Of a DNA stretch of 64,000 nucleotides, positions 54,125 through 61,756 are shown one piece after another. The position numbers were made by a program, and so were the translations under genes. Numbering within the stretch: position 1 is the first letter of the stretch; each line of letters opens with the position of its first letter. The notes beneath the pieces were generated by a model that was not told where the DNA came from, searched no databases, and saw nothing but the letters and a program-made list of their open reading frames with translations. The DNA comes from Clostridiales bacterium (lineage in GTDB: Bacteria > Bacillota > Clostridia > Christensenellales > UBA1242): NCBI GenBank assembly GCA_015055745.1, contig SVHS01000002.1:1-64000 (forward strand), written 5' to 3'.

Positions 54125-55166
54125 TACTAGCATATGTAGTCAGATTTTTAGTGGCCTTGTAGGTATCCACAGCCGTATCTGGCACATATATTTTTAATCC
54201 ATTTTGCACATGTTGAGAAGCTATCAAATTAGCGCCTATAGTAGGAGGAGTCTCACTTTCAAATGTGAGCGTTTTCATATAAAAGTTTTCCATCGGCTCA
54301 GTACTGTCTGCGCCAAATGCTTTAGAATTTAGTGCCGTGATCGTAGCAGGGACAGTTATATTATGAAAGCTACCATTATAATTGAAGCTAGCACCAAAAA
54401 TCGTAGCTGTGGCTGGCGGTGTAAAATCACAGTCAAATGCGCAATAGTAAAATCCAAGCGCAGGTAATGTTCCCGTAATAGACGGCATAGACAAATTTGT
54501 AATAACCTTTCTACTATCATTGTAAAAACACTGTGTATTTAGCGTAATCAAATTTTTAGGTAAGCCTATAGATGTACCATCTTTTAGATTGTTTGCAAAT
54601 GTTCTTTGCATAATTGTCTCAATACTATCAGGTAAGCAAGAAAAGTCTATACCACTATTCATTGTATTACTAAAAGCATAATTTTTTATATTTTTTATAT
54701 TTTTCAGATCATTAAAATTTGTAAATACAAAATTGTCACAGTCAGCAAACGCATATTCCAAGATATCTTCTACCTCATCATTAAATGTTATATATACTGT
54801 ATTTTTACATTTATTAAAAAGATAGTTTCTGACCTGAGTCTTACCAGCTGGTAAAGTATAATATATCTTTTCTGTCTCAGTAGCCACTTCTGGTGTAAAC
54901 ATAAACAATCTCTGATAAAATTCAGTCGGGTCTTGAAATGTACCAGTCTTCAGTATACTATTACCTGCATAAAAAGTTTTACCCTCTAGGACATTCTCCT
55001 CAGTAGCCGTAGCTAGTGTCATGTTTGGTGCTTGTATAGTATTTATACCAGCAGTGATTTCGCTCGGTGACGGATTTGTGTGGGCGACCTCCACCGTGCC
55101 ACCCTTACTTTCTATCAATGACCTTTGAGTCAAAAGCTCTTGCTTTAATGCTTCTAAACTACTCAT
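54096..55166 (-). CDS. Phage-tail-like protein with BspA-type leucine-rich repeats
   Basis: The 356-residue protein has no signal peptide. Residues 1-85 resemble the N-terminal parts of Firmicute phage tail and baseplate proteins: SLEALKQELLTQRSLIESKGGTVE, then a SEITAGINTI segment and ATEENVLEGKTFYAGNSILKTGT, a phrase-like motif common in such proteins. The rest consists of BspA-like (LRR_5) repeats, for example ILEYAFADCDNF, and ends with an ETPPTIGAN to YVPDTAVDTYKA segment, typical of LRR_5 C-termini. The SD GGAGGG precedes ATG 55166. It overlaps the 56-aa gene by eight bases. No other phage gene is near, so it may be a remnant or a captured receptor-binding module. The intracellular start implies non-Sec export or none. 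Confidence 0.72.
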   Translation of the reverse strand: MSSLEALKQELLTQRSLIESKGGTVEVAHTNPSPSEITAGINTIQAPNMTLATATEENVLEGKTFYAGNSILKTGTFQDPTEFYQRLFMFTPEVATETEKIYYTLPAGKTQVRNYLFNKCKNTVYITFNDEVEDILEYAFADCDNFVFTNFNDLKNIKNIKNYAFSNTMNSGIDFSCLPDSIETIMQRTFANNLKDGTSIGLPKNLITLNTQCFYNDSRKVITNLSMPSITGTLPALGFYYCAFDCDFTPPATATIFGASFNYNGSFHNITVPATITALNSKAFGADSTEPMENFYMKTLTFESETPPTIGANLIASQHVQNGLKIYVPDTAVDTYKATKNLTTYASIIYPMSEKV

Positions 55167-55329
55167 AATTTCCCTCCATGATTAGCTGGATATCTTCTTC
55201 TAAAATATATCCTCCCTTTAATATAAAATCCAATTCATTATCTATCTTTAGTAGTTTATAATATTTTTCTATTCTCTTTTCTAAGTCGGAAATTTTTTTC
55301 ATAGCTATATCTAAAACTTCTTCATTCAT
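55159..55329 (-). CDS. 56-aa charged protein coupled to the LRR gene
   Basis: This short frame begins MNEEVLDIAMKKI at ATG 55329 with the excellent SD AGGAGAAG and ends with TAG inside the start of the next gene (eight-base overlap). It is highly charged (Glu, Lys, Asp) and mostly helical, with a heptad-like stretch KKISDLEKRIEKYYKLL suggesting a short coiled coil. I do not recognise the family. In phage tail operons, similarly small coiled-coil proteins often precede tail-fibre genes, which fits its partner. Translation coupling to the LRR protein is likely. Confidence 0.65.
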   Translation of the reverse strand: MNEEVLDIAMKKISDLEKRIEKYYKLLKIDNELDFILKGGYILEEDIQLIMEGNYE

Positions 55330-55402
55330 ATCTTCTCCTGCTGTAATTTTATATTTTTTTTAAATTATCTATCTAAAACATGTCAAAAAACGGATAAAAT
55401 TG

Positions 55403-55431
55403 TTTACAATTTATTAAAAATTTTATATAAT
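55403..55431 (+). promoter_or_regulatory. Promoter of the 55448 membrane-protein gene
   Basis: TTTACA and a perfect TATAAT with a 17-base spacer, 16 bases before the ATG at 55448. A longer frame would begin inside the -10 box and is therefore rejected. Confidence 0.75.
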
Positions 55432-55447
55432 GATATTGGAGAAGTTT

Positions 55448-55990
55448 ATGAATAAGAATCTTAAGTTAAGTTACATTTTATTTCTTTCATTCTTCGCTAT
55501 CATCATAGCTTGGAATACTTTAGCGTCATTTTTTAGAGGTGTGGGTGTCAATTATGTGGCCTTATTAGCTATCACTTTGACATTACTAATATTGATCCTC
55601 ACTGACAGCGAATTGTTTGATAGGACAAAAGATTTATTTATCACCGTGGTAGTATTTACAGCCCTAGAGTTCTTTATCTATATGATATTTGAGTTTGGTA
55701 TCGGAGACTATAAGACTTGGGAAGTATTTGTAGGATTTCAGATCGCATTCTCAGTGTTCGCTATATTGTTCTTAGGCTACACTATCTTTAGGCTTATCAT
55801 GGAAATAAAAGATAAAAAAATACGATTTGTAGAGTTTTTATTAGGTAGCGACAAAATCACTTACAAAGAGAAAAAAGCAAAAGAACTCACAAATGGTTCA
55901 CTAGAAGAAAAACCAAATAAAATGCCACACGAAGAGACTGAGAAAGAAGACACTGTAGTCATCGTAGACACAGACTCAGCAGAAGAGTAG
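55448..55990 (+). CDS. Four-TM membrane protein with acidic tail
   Basis: The 180-residue protein starts at ATG 55448, preceded by the SD GGAGAAG. Four hydrophobic helices are visible at about 8-28, 34-53, 63-85 and 95-118. They are followed by a cytoplasmic basic stretch (KDKKIRFVEFLLGSDK) and a charged, disordered, Glu-rich tail ending DTDSAEE. I recognise no family. It has its own promoter. It is immediately followed by the left copy of a 40-bp repeat also found after tilS. Confidence 0.7.
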   Translation: MNKNLKLSYILFLSFFAIIIAWNTLASFFRGVGVNYVALLAITLTLLILILTDSELFDRTKDLFITVVVFTALEFFIYMIFEFGIGDYKTWEVFVGFQIAFSVFAILFLGYTIFRLIMEIKDKKIRFVEFLLGSDKITYKEKKAKELTNGSLEEKPNKMPHEETEKEDTVVIVDTDSAEE

Positions 55991-56029
55991 AAAAAAGATT
56001 GCATTAGTCACTGAATTTTGAAACTAGTG
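55991..56029 (+). repeat. Left copy of a 40-bp inverted repeat
   Basis: AAAAAAGATTGCA (13 bases), a 12-base spacer and TTTTGAAACTAGTG (14 bases), starting at the first base after the stop codon. Both conserved words recur in inverted orientation at 56948-56988. Confidence 0.75.
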
Positions 56030-56038
56030 TAATAATTA

Positions 56039-56072
56039 AGAGAATTAGAAAAATATCTAGTTCTCTTTTTTA
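56039..56072 (+). terminator. Terminator downstream of the 55448 gene
   Basis: AGAGAATTAGA and TCTAGTTCTCT form an 11-base-pair stem with one G-T pair, followed by a run of T. Confidence 0.8.
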
Positions 56073-56095
56073 TTGGTTATTTTATGCCGTGAAAG

Positions 56096-56235
56096 GTACT
56101 TGACAAGAGAAGAAATGAAAAAACACAATATCAAAAGGCAGAGAAACACAAAAGGAGAAGTCATAAGCATAAATATCGTTTCTCTGTCTTAACCAGCGAA
56201 GAATAAAACTGATTTCAGAGACTCTTGTCAGGTAC
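56096..56235. other. Nested inverted repeats, possible structured RNA or mobile-element end
   Basis: GTACTTGACAAGAG (56096-56109) pairs with CTCTTGTCAGGTAC (56222-56235) over 14 positions with one G-T-type mismatch. Inside, CAGAGAAAC (56139-56147) pairs with GTTTCTCTG (56178-56186). No gene is evident. The arrangement would fold as a long two-stem structure in RNA or in single-stranded DNA. Confidence 0.55.
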
Positions 56236-56271
56236 ACCATGGAATAAATTAGCCATTACAAGCATAACAGC

Positions 56272-56315
56272 AAAAAGCGAAAGTGTGTTGTGTTCACCAA
56301 CACTTTCGCTTTTTG
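56272..56315. terminator. Strong bidirectional hairpin
   Basis: AAAAAGCGAAAGTG (56272-56285) and CACTTTCGCTTTTT (56301-56314) form a perfect 14-base-pair stem with flanking A and T runs, which is stronger than typical terminators in this window. Confidence 0.75.
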
Positions 56316-56337
56316 TCGGCTTTGGTTTAGTTATAGA

Positions 56338-56392
56338 CGTGTGCTTGTCTGTTCGAGCGAAGCGAGAACACTTGTATCAAGACAAGCACACG
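56338..56392. repeat. Two-part hairpin with a GC-rich core
   Basis: CGTGTGCTTGTCT pairs with AGACAAGCACACG (13 base pairs). An inner TGTTC / GAACA stem encloses GAGCGAAGCGA. The GC content of the core is well above the surroundings. No T tail, so it is not a simple terminator. Confidence 0.6.
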
Positions 56393-56410
56393 CCTAAATG
56401 CCAAGTTTAA

Positions 56411-56446
56411 AAAAACACTCAAAATTAAATTTGAATGTCTTTTTAA
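56411..56446 (-). terminator. Terminator of the 128-aa gene
   Basis: Read leftward, ACATTCAAA and TTTGAGTGT form a nine-position stem with one mismatch, followed by seven T residues. Confidence 0.65.
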
Positions 56447-56447
56447 A

Positions 56448-56834
56448 TTACTTAACTAAAGCTTCTTCATCTATTGGTAAAATATAATCTTCTTTTTTTG
56501 CGACTATAAATTCACATTGCTCTAAATCTTTCTCGCTATCAGTATTCCAAAGTTTTGCATAGGCATTTTTTAAATTATTTGGTAAGTTTATATATACAAA
56601 ACTCACCCAAAGCATAGATTCTTTAATATTTGATTTTCTGTTGTCTAAAATATAAGAGCAATCATCAAATTTAACAGATGTAATAGGCTCATAATGACCA
56701 CCATTATAATCCGTGTAATATAGTGCTATACGATTTAGTTCCTTTTCGATTTTTGGTCTATCAGTTCTTCCAGTCAATCTATTAGCAAATCTAATAATAT
56801 TTTCGTTAGAAAGTTGAGATATAAATTTTATCAT
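56448..56834 (-). CDS. 128-aa orphan protein
   Basis: The protein has no signal peptide or TM helix. It begins MIKFISQLSNENIIRFANRL and has a hydrophilic beta-rich middle with conserved-looking aromatic residues (ALYYTDYNGGHYEPI, then SMLWVSFVYINLP). I recognise no family. The start is clear: SD AAGGAG seven bases before the ATG. It is the only gene inside a segment bounded by inverted 40-bp repeats, and it has its own promoter with a palindromic operator-like site. This looks like cargo of a small mobile element or a solitary accessory gene; function is unknown. Confidence 0.65.
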   Translation of the reverse strand: MIKFISQLSNENIIRFANRLTGRTDRPKIEKELNRIALYYTDYNGGHYEPITSVKFDDCSYILDNRKSNIKESMLWVSFVYINLPNNLKNAYAKLWNTDSEKDLEQCEFIVAKKEDYILPIDEEALVK

Positions 56835-56857
56835 GAAAACTCCTTATAATTATTGCA

Positions 56858-56886
56858 AGTATAGCATAATTTAATTAGTATTGCAA
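56858..56886 (-). promoter_or_regulatory. Promoter of the 128-aa gene with palindromic operator
   Basis: On the minus strand TTGCAA (56886-56881) and TATACT (56863-56858) have a 17-base spacer. The -35 lies in the perfect palindrome AGTATTGCAATACT (56877-56890), and a related word TATTGCAAGTAT (56851-56862) covers the -10. Two sites 28 bases apart suggest cooperative repressor binding. Confidence 0.6.
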
Positions 56887-56904
56887 TACTTGATTTGAAA
56901 TTTA

Positions 56905-56938
56905 TTAAAAAAGGTAAATCAAAATAAGATTTACCTTA
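56905..56938 (-). terminator. Terminator of tilS
   Basis: AAGGTAAATC and GATTTACCTT form a perfect ten-base-pair stem with a seven-base loop, followed by T residues when read leftward. Confidence 0.8.
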
Positions 56939-56947
56939 ATTTTATTT

Positions 56948-56988
56948 CACTAGTTTCAAAAAGCATAACCCTTCCTGCAATCTTTTTT
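56948..56988 (-). repeat. Right copy of the 40-bp inverted repeat
   Basis: On the minus strand this reads AAAAAAGATTGCA, a 14-base spacer, TTTTGAAACTAGTG. It begins at the tilS stop codon, just as the left copy begins at the stop of the 55448 gene. Confidence 0.75.
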
Positions 56989-58331
56989 TATATTAAATCT
57001 CTGTGATAATTGATTTTATAAAAACGTGTAGTGTTAGGTCCGACTTTTAGCTCATCTGAGATTTCGATATCTGCCACAACCAATATCTTACTCCCCACCG
57101 CTAATACAGGGATATCATTTCTCATTCTCTGCGGTATCTTTTTATCTATAAAGTAATCTTTGAGCTTTTTAGTACCACCTAGACCTAGAGGAGAGAAGGT
57201 ATCCCCCTCTTGTCTAAATCTCCACACCGCTCCCTCTGGCAATTTTTCAGCATCGATGATATGTTGATGAATTTTAGGCTCGGTGAGTACTTTACTAGAT
57301 GTAGAGCGGATCACTCCGTATCCCTCGACCTTTATCTTACCGCTAGCAAATGGATATTGTCCTACTGTCTCTTTTTTCTTGATATTTCCGATGACGATAT
57401 AGTCATACTCTTTCAATACTTTGATTTTAAAAGGTAAAGATATGATACTACCATTATCTGCCTCGAGAGCAAATTCTCTCACCATTTTAATATGCTTTCT
57501 TTCTATATCTTGCTTTGCATATCTTGAAAATACTTTTCTCAAGATCCTATTTACTATAGACTCATTTTGATAAAAATATGTGAGTGGCACTTTAACAAAA
57601 TCATTTGTCTCAATCATAGTACCCAAATCAATCTGACTATTGATAAAGTCATCATCTTTGGCGCAGATTGATGCAAAATTTACAATATTTCTATCCACAG
57701 ATCTAAAGTGTCTCCTCAATGCTGGCATCACTATATTCCTTAGATAGTTTCTAGAATATGTAGTGTCATTGTTTGTCTCGTCTTCTACAAACTGCAAGCC
57801 AAACTCGTCGATATATGACATGATATTTTCTCTAGGCGTAGCGAGTAGTGGTCTGATATAAATCCCATCTCTCACAGGCTCCATACCTCTAGCACCGCTG
57901 AGTCCTGAGCCTCTAATAATATTCAACAAAATAGTCTCTGCTTGGTCATACATATGATGAGCGAGAGCGATCTTGTCCACCAAGCCCTTTTTTATCACAG
58001 TCTCAAATACTCCATATCGCACTTTCCTTGCTGCCTGCTCTATAGTAAGCTTTTCTTCTTTTGCCACTTTGAGTGCTTCACCTTTAAACTTATATGCACG
58101 AATCTTATGTTCTTTACAAAACTGCATTACAAACTCAGTATCCAGCGCACTAGTGGCACGAATACCATGATCCACATTGATAGCCACTACTTCACAGTCC
58201 AGATCTGCTTTGATAGAGTTTAGATAATGAAGTAGACTGATGCTATCTCGTCCTCCACTGCACGCCACTCCAATGATTTCTCTAGGCTTTATCATGTTAT
58301 TTTCTTTAATGTAATCTAATACCTGCTCCAT
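56988..58331 (-). CDS. tilS: tRNA(Ile)-lysidine synthetase TilS
   Basis: TilS converts C34 of tRNA-Ile(CAU) to lysidine, so that the tRNA reads AUA. The 447-residue product shows the PP-loop SGGRDS (25-30), the DHGIR motif, the HHMYDQAETILLNIIRGSGLSG segment (family HHxDDQAETxLxxLxRGSG) and the NDTTYSRNYLRN motif. A C-terminal TilS_C domain has FSPLGLGGTKKLKDYFIDKK. The start at 58331 is set by the SD AGGAG; a longer frame has no SD. In many Firmicutes tilS follows spoIIE and is followed by hpt and ftsH. Here the first half of that order is kept, but hpt and ftsH are absent from the downstream position. Confidence 0.95.
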   Translation of the reverse strand: MEQVLDYIKENNMIKPREIIGVACSGGRDSISLLHYLNSIKADLDCEVVAINVDHGIRATSALDTEFVMQFCKEHKIRAYKFKGEALKVAKEEKLTIEQAARKVRYGVFETVIKKGLVDKIALAHHMYDQAETILLNIIRGSGLSGARGMEPVRDGIYIRPLLATPRENIMSYIDEFGLQFVEDETNNDTTYSRNYLRNIVMPALRRHFRSVDRNIVNFASICAKDDDFINSQIDLGTMIETNDFVKVPLTYFYQNESIVNRILRKVFSRYAKQDIERKHIKMVREFALEADNGSIISLPFKIKVLKEYDYIVIGNIKKKETVGQYPFASGKIKVEGYGVIRSTSSKVLTEPKIHQHIIDAEKLPEGAVWRFRQEGDTFSPLGLGGTKKLKDYFIDKKIPQRMRNDIPVLAVGSKILVVADIEISDELKVGPNTTRFYKINYHRDLI

Positions 58332-58473
58332 TTTTTCTCCTATAAAATTTATTGAAATAATTATACTATAGAATACGAAAAAATGCAATACCATATAGCA
58401 AATTTACAAAAAATTTCTATTTTGATAAAAAATTCACAAAAATTACACCAAAAATCAAAAATTTTTCACTTTT

Positions 58474-60759
58474 TTATTGATTTTTCAAATAAGTCCTAGC
58501 CACCAATACTGTCATATCATCTTTTGCCGACATATCATTTAGCGAGAGTGCTTCATTTAATATAGCCTCCGCTATAGTCTGAGGATTGTTTGTCGCTTGA
58601 CGACTCACATACTCCACAAGATTTTCCGTAGTCTCAAAAGCATCAATAATTCCATCTGTTGCCATTATCACTATATCTTTGGTAGAGATTGTAGTTTTGT
58701 ACACAGCAGGTGATATATTATCAAGGGCCCCTATAGGTAAAGCCCCTCCTTCTACCACTTCGATATTTGCTTCTCGCTTGATAAGCCCAAAAGGTGCACC
58801 CACTTTTATGAAATCCGCTATCTCCTTTTCTAAATCCAATAAACATACATCTAGTGTAGAATAACTCTCTTGATTGTTAATACTTAGCAATTTGTTTACA
58901 CTATCGATGATTATATCGTTGTCAAATCCCACTTTATAAAAATTTTCTATCAATCCAAGTGTCATCGCACTCATCTTATTTGCGTTCTTACCTGTACCCA
59001 TTCCATCACAGAGAGCCAATAAAAATTTATCACCATTTAGCCTAACTATACTATGACAATCTCCACACTCATCATTTCCTGCTTGATTACAGCTAGCCAA
59101 TCCAAATACACAATCATACTTACTTCTTTTCCTGAGATGTACTGAGTTAAAATCACTTTCCTCTAGTGGTGAAACTTTCACAATCTGCATTTGACATTTT
59201 AGAGTCTCACTCAATACTTTTTCTATCATTGGATTATATGCATTTTCACTTTTTATGATAAGCACTGCTGACAAATCTTCGTTTTTCTCAGTATAAAGCA
59301 ATACCTCTCTACACTGAATATTTTGACTGAGCAATCTAGATATAATCTTGTTTTCTCTAGCGATATCAAATCTCACATTTGTATCTATCTCATCTCCTAG
59401 GTCTAGCAATAGTCTGCTCACAGCACCCATCTGGTCTGCCATCAATATTTTGACATTATTTACATCTGCCATGATATTTTTGTATTGCCTATACTCGTCA
59501 CTCAGCCTATTGATGAGACCAATCAAATGATTGACTTTAGCGCACCTATTTGACAAACTCGATGGTATGTCTAATAGTGTCAATTTCCCTTTCGTAACAG
59601 CGATTTCCACCAATGTAGTCAAGTTTGATTTATTGTCTGTGCCTAGTGACCTAGTGCAACGATTTTTATCCAAACAATCTTTACAACAAGTCGCCATCAC
59701 TTCCCTTATCAACATAGCCACCAGCTCATCTTTCGTAAGCTCTCTTTTCACCATATTTAAATGTATTTGTTTCATATCCATAAATACATTGCTCAGCTCA
59801 CTCATACGCTTTTTAATATTTTTTCGAGTAGTGTTTATGAGATTTCTCGATGACATTTCGCTCTTCTTTACATATACTAAGTCCGCTAGTCTATTGAGTG
59901 ATTTTTTAGGTATACATACAAACACAATACATGACAAAAGTATGGGAGCTAATTGATACAAAATTTCAATATCTTGCCTAAAAAAGAAATACTGAATAAA
60001 TACATCGGTAAGCACCACCATAAATGTAATCTTCCACCTATTGGGTAAACTAAATACTCCAGCCAAGAGTGCCAAAATGACAAACTCTGCTACCGGAAGA
60101 AGAGAAAAACTGTATAGTGACACGCCAAAAGCAAAAGAAAGAGTGAGCGAATAAGTAAGAGCCGGACTACCTATCGCCACACACACCAAAATAATAAGCA
60201 TCAATATAAATCTATATAGGTGTACATTCAATATCACTACTGGAGCAAGTCCTACACCTATAGATGCCACAGCGAACATGAAACATATACTTTCATCGAG
60301 AGTAAGTTTGAAACAATTTTTTCTAAGAAGCATTACTTGTAAAACAATCGTGTATACAAATAAACAAATAAGACCCAACAATATGTAAAAAATCAATTGC
60401 TTAAATTCTGTGTGATAATAATACATATATGTCACCAGTCCGATGATGTAGCTAAAAATATTGGTGAGCAAATGTATCTTCTTTTTTGCAAACCTATGAA
60501 TATAAAAAACTATCAAGCCTACAGCTACCACAGTAAGCACGACTAAAAAATTTTCCAACGATACATTTGTAGCCACACCACTTAACAACGTCAAGACGGC
60601 TACAATCTTTTCATCTATTCCCACAAATAGACACGCAAAATAAAATGCAAATAAAAACGGACTAAGTCCGCTTATCTTCGCATTGGCCAAAATTAGACAC
60701 ACAAATCCTATAGCCAAATATTTTAATACATTATTAAAATTAATTTTTTTTATTTTCAT
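58474..60759 (-). CDS. spoIIE: SpoIIE, stage II sporulation phosphatase
   Basis: At 761 residues this has the SpoIIE layout: about ten N-terminal TM helices (residues 10-290), a central regulatory region with a Cys-rich motif (CCKDCLDKNRC), and a C-terminal PP2C phosphatase domain. The phosphatase shows LALCDGMGTGKNA (about 580-592), MATDGIIDAF and SAKDDMTVLVAR. SpoIIE dephosphorylates SpoIIAA to activate sigma-F in the forespore and associates with FtsZ at the polar septum. The start at 60759 has the SD TGAGGAT; an upstream ATG (60786) has none. It precedes tilS, with a 142-base AT-rich gap in which I see no gene. Confidence 0.95.
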   Translation of the reverse strand: MKIKKINFNNVLKYLAIGFVCLILANAKISGLSPFLFAFYFACLFVGIDEKIVAVLTLLSGVATNVSLENFLVVLTVVAVGLIVFYIHRFAKKKIHLLTNIFSYIIGLVTYMYYYHTEFKQLIFYILLGLICLFVYTIVLQVMLLRKNCFKLTLDESICFMFAVASIGVGLAPVVILNVHLYRFILMLIILVCVAIGSPALTYSLTLSFAFGVSLYSFSLLPVAEFVILALLAGVFSLPNRWKITFMVVLTDVFIQYFFFRQDIEILYQLAPILLSCIVFVCIPKKSLNRLADLVYVKKSEMSSRNLINTTRKNIKKRMSELSNVFMDMKQIHLNMVKRELTKDELVAMLIREVMATCCKDCLDKNRCTRSLGTDNKSNLTTLVEIAVTKGKLTLLDIPSSLSNRCAKVNHLIGLINRLSDEYRQYKNIMADVNNVKILMADQMGAVSRLLLDLGDEIDTNVRFDIARENKIISRLLSQNIQCREVLLYTEKNEDLSAVLIIKSENAYNPMIEKVLSETLKCQMQIVKVSPLEESDFNSVHLRKRSKYDCVFGLASCNQAGNDECGDCHSIVRLNGDKFLLALCDGMGTGKNANKMSAMTLGLIENFYKVGFDNDIIIDSVNKLLSINNQESYSTLDVCLLDLEKEIADFIKVGAPFGLIKREANIEVVEGGALPIGALDNISPAVYKTTISTKDIVIMATDGIIDAFETTENLVEYVSRQATNNPQTIAEAILNEALSLNDMSAKDDMTVLVARTYLKNQ

Positions 60760-60884
60760 TTTTATCCTCAAAAACAAGGATAACATTTAATTAATTTATA
60801 TTTTTATTAAAAATTTGTAAAAATTATAAGAAAATTCACTATTTTTATATTTTTTCGTATATTTTTTTAATAATTTTTAAATTT

Positions 60885-61607
60885 TTATTTGCTATACAAC
60901 ATCAGCTCTCTCAATTTTCCGAAACGGTTTACTTCTTTTAGATTTTTCTTATTTATCACAGCATGAGCTTTTATGAGTAATTCGTTGTTGAAATTGAAAA
61001 TATCTTTTGTGCATACTCTACCTAGTAAAAAGTCAGCTCTTTGTACTTGAGGCTTCGGTGACTCTTGCTCAATAGACTTCTTTTCTTCCTCTATGGGAAG
61101 AGTCTTGGCTACCACTACCTCTTCTGTCTTAAAAATTTTTGGCGATTTATTTGGAGTAAATTTGTTAATATTAATTTTTTCATTGTTGTCATAAAAGATA
61201 ATGGTATTTTTTCCACATGATGCTAGATTGTCTATATCTATGGTATTTCCATTATCTAAAGAGATTTTTTCAGAAACATATTTCTCATCAAAGCTCATAT
61301 CATTAACTATCCCTAAAAACTCTCCTTTGATAGAATACGCCTTTGAATTTATCGGGCAAAGTGTAAGAGTGCTTTCTTCCACCTTAAGACTGACTGCTTG
61401 ATTGTTTTTGACTGTGATAGCATTTTTACCGACACGATAGATATTTTTAGTAGGAAGTATCAATTTCGCCCCATCTTCACCCATAAGCTCTATCTCTATC
61501 AGCTTTTTCATTTTTTTATCAAAATACAGCTTGTCTACTACACCAAGCAATTCTCCTTCATAAAGAGACAATACAGATAGCGAATAAAATTCATTACAAT
61601 AATACAT
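60885..61607 (-). CDS. PRC-barrel domain protein
   Basis: The 240-residue soluble protein has two PRC-barrel-like units. The first is at residues about 5-75 (FYSLSVLSLYEGELLGVVDKLYFDKKMKKLI), the second at about 80-145 (SIKGEFLGIVNDMSFDEKYV). A Lys/Glu/Pro linker follows, then a C-terminal motif FLLGRVCTKDIFNFNNELLI to GKLRELMLYSK. PRC barrels in Clostridia occur in small proteins linked to sporulation or RNA processing (the YlmC/YmxH type); the specific role here is unknown. The SD GAGGAG before the ATG is excellent. It precedes spoIIE on the same strand with 125 bases between, so co-transcription is possible. Confidence 0.75.
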   Translation of the reverse strand: MYYCNEFYSLSVLSLYEGELLGVVDKLYFDKKMKKLIEIELMGEDGAKLILPTKNIYRVGKNAITVKNNQAVSLKVEESTLTLCPINSKAYSIKGEFLGIVNDMSFDEKYVSEKISLDNGNTIDIDNLASCGKNTIIFYDNNEKININKFTPNKSPKIFKTEEVVVAKTLPIEEEKKSIEQESPKPQVQRADFLLGRVCTKDIFNFNNELLIKAHAVINKKNLKEVNRFGKLRELMLYSK

Positions 61608-61700
61608 AATCTTCTCCTCTATTCAAAATATAATATTTGGATTTTGACTCATTTATGAATTATCTAATTTAATATAAATATTAAATTTTGTCTAAATTAT

Positions 61701-61729
61701 TTGATTTATGTAGAATATTTGGGTATAAT
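61701..61729 (+). promoter_or_regulatory. Promoter of the right-edge lipoprotein gene
   Basis: TTGATT and a perfect TATAAT with a 17-base spacer, 27 bases before the ATG. Confidence 0.75.
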
Positions 61730-61756
61730 AAATTTAATTAAAATTAGGGGAAATTA

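Noticed and set aside
55430-55447. Upstream ATG for the four-TM protein
   Set aside because: It would begin inside the TATAAT box; the ATG at 55448 has a good SD at the right distance.
56225-56410. 61-codon frame through the hairpin region
   Set aside because: It runs through two long hairpins and has no SD; the structure explains the lack of stops better than coding does.
60760-60884. Spo0A boxes in front of spoIIE
   Set aside because: No clear TGTCGAA-like word is visible in the AT-rich gap, so no regulatory site is claimed.
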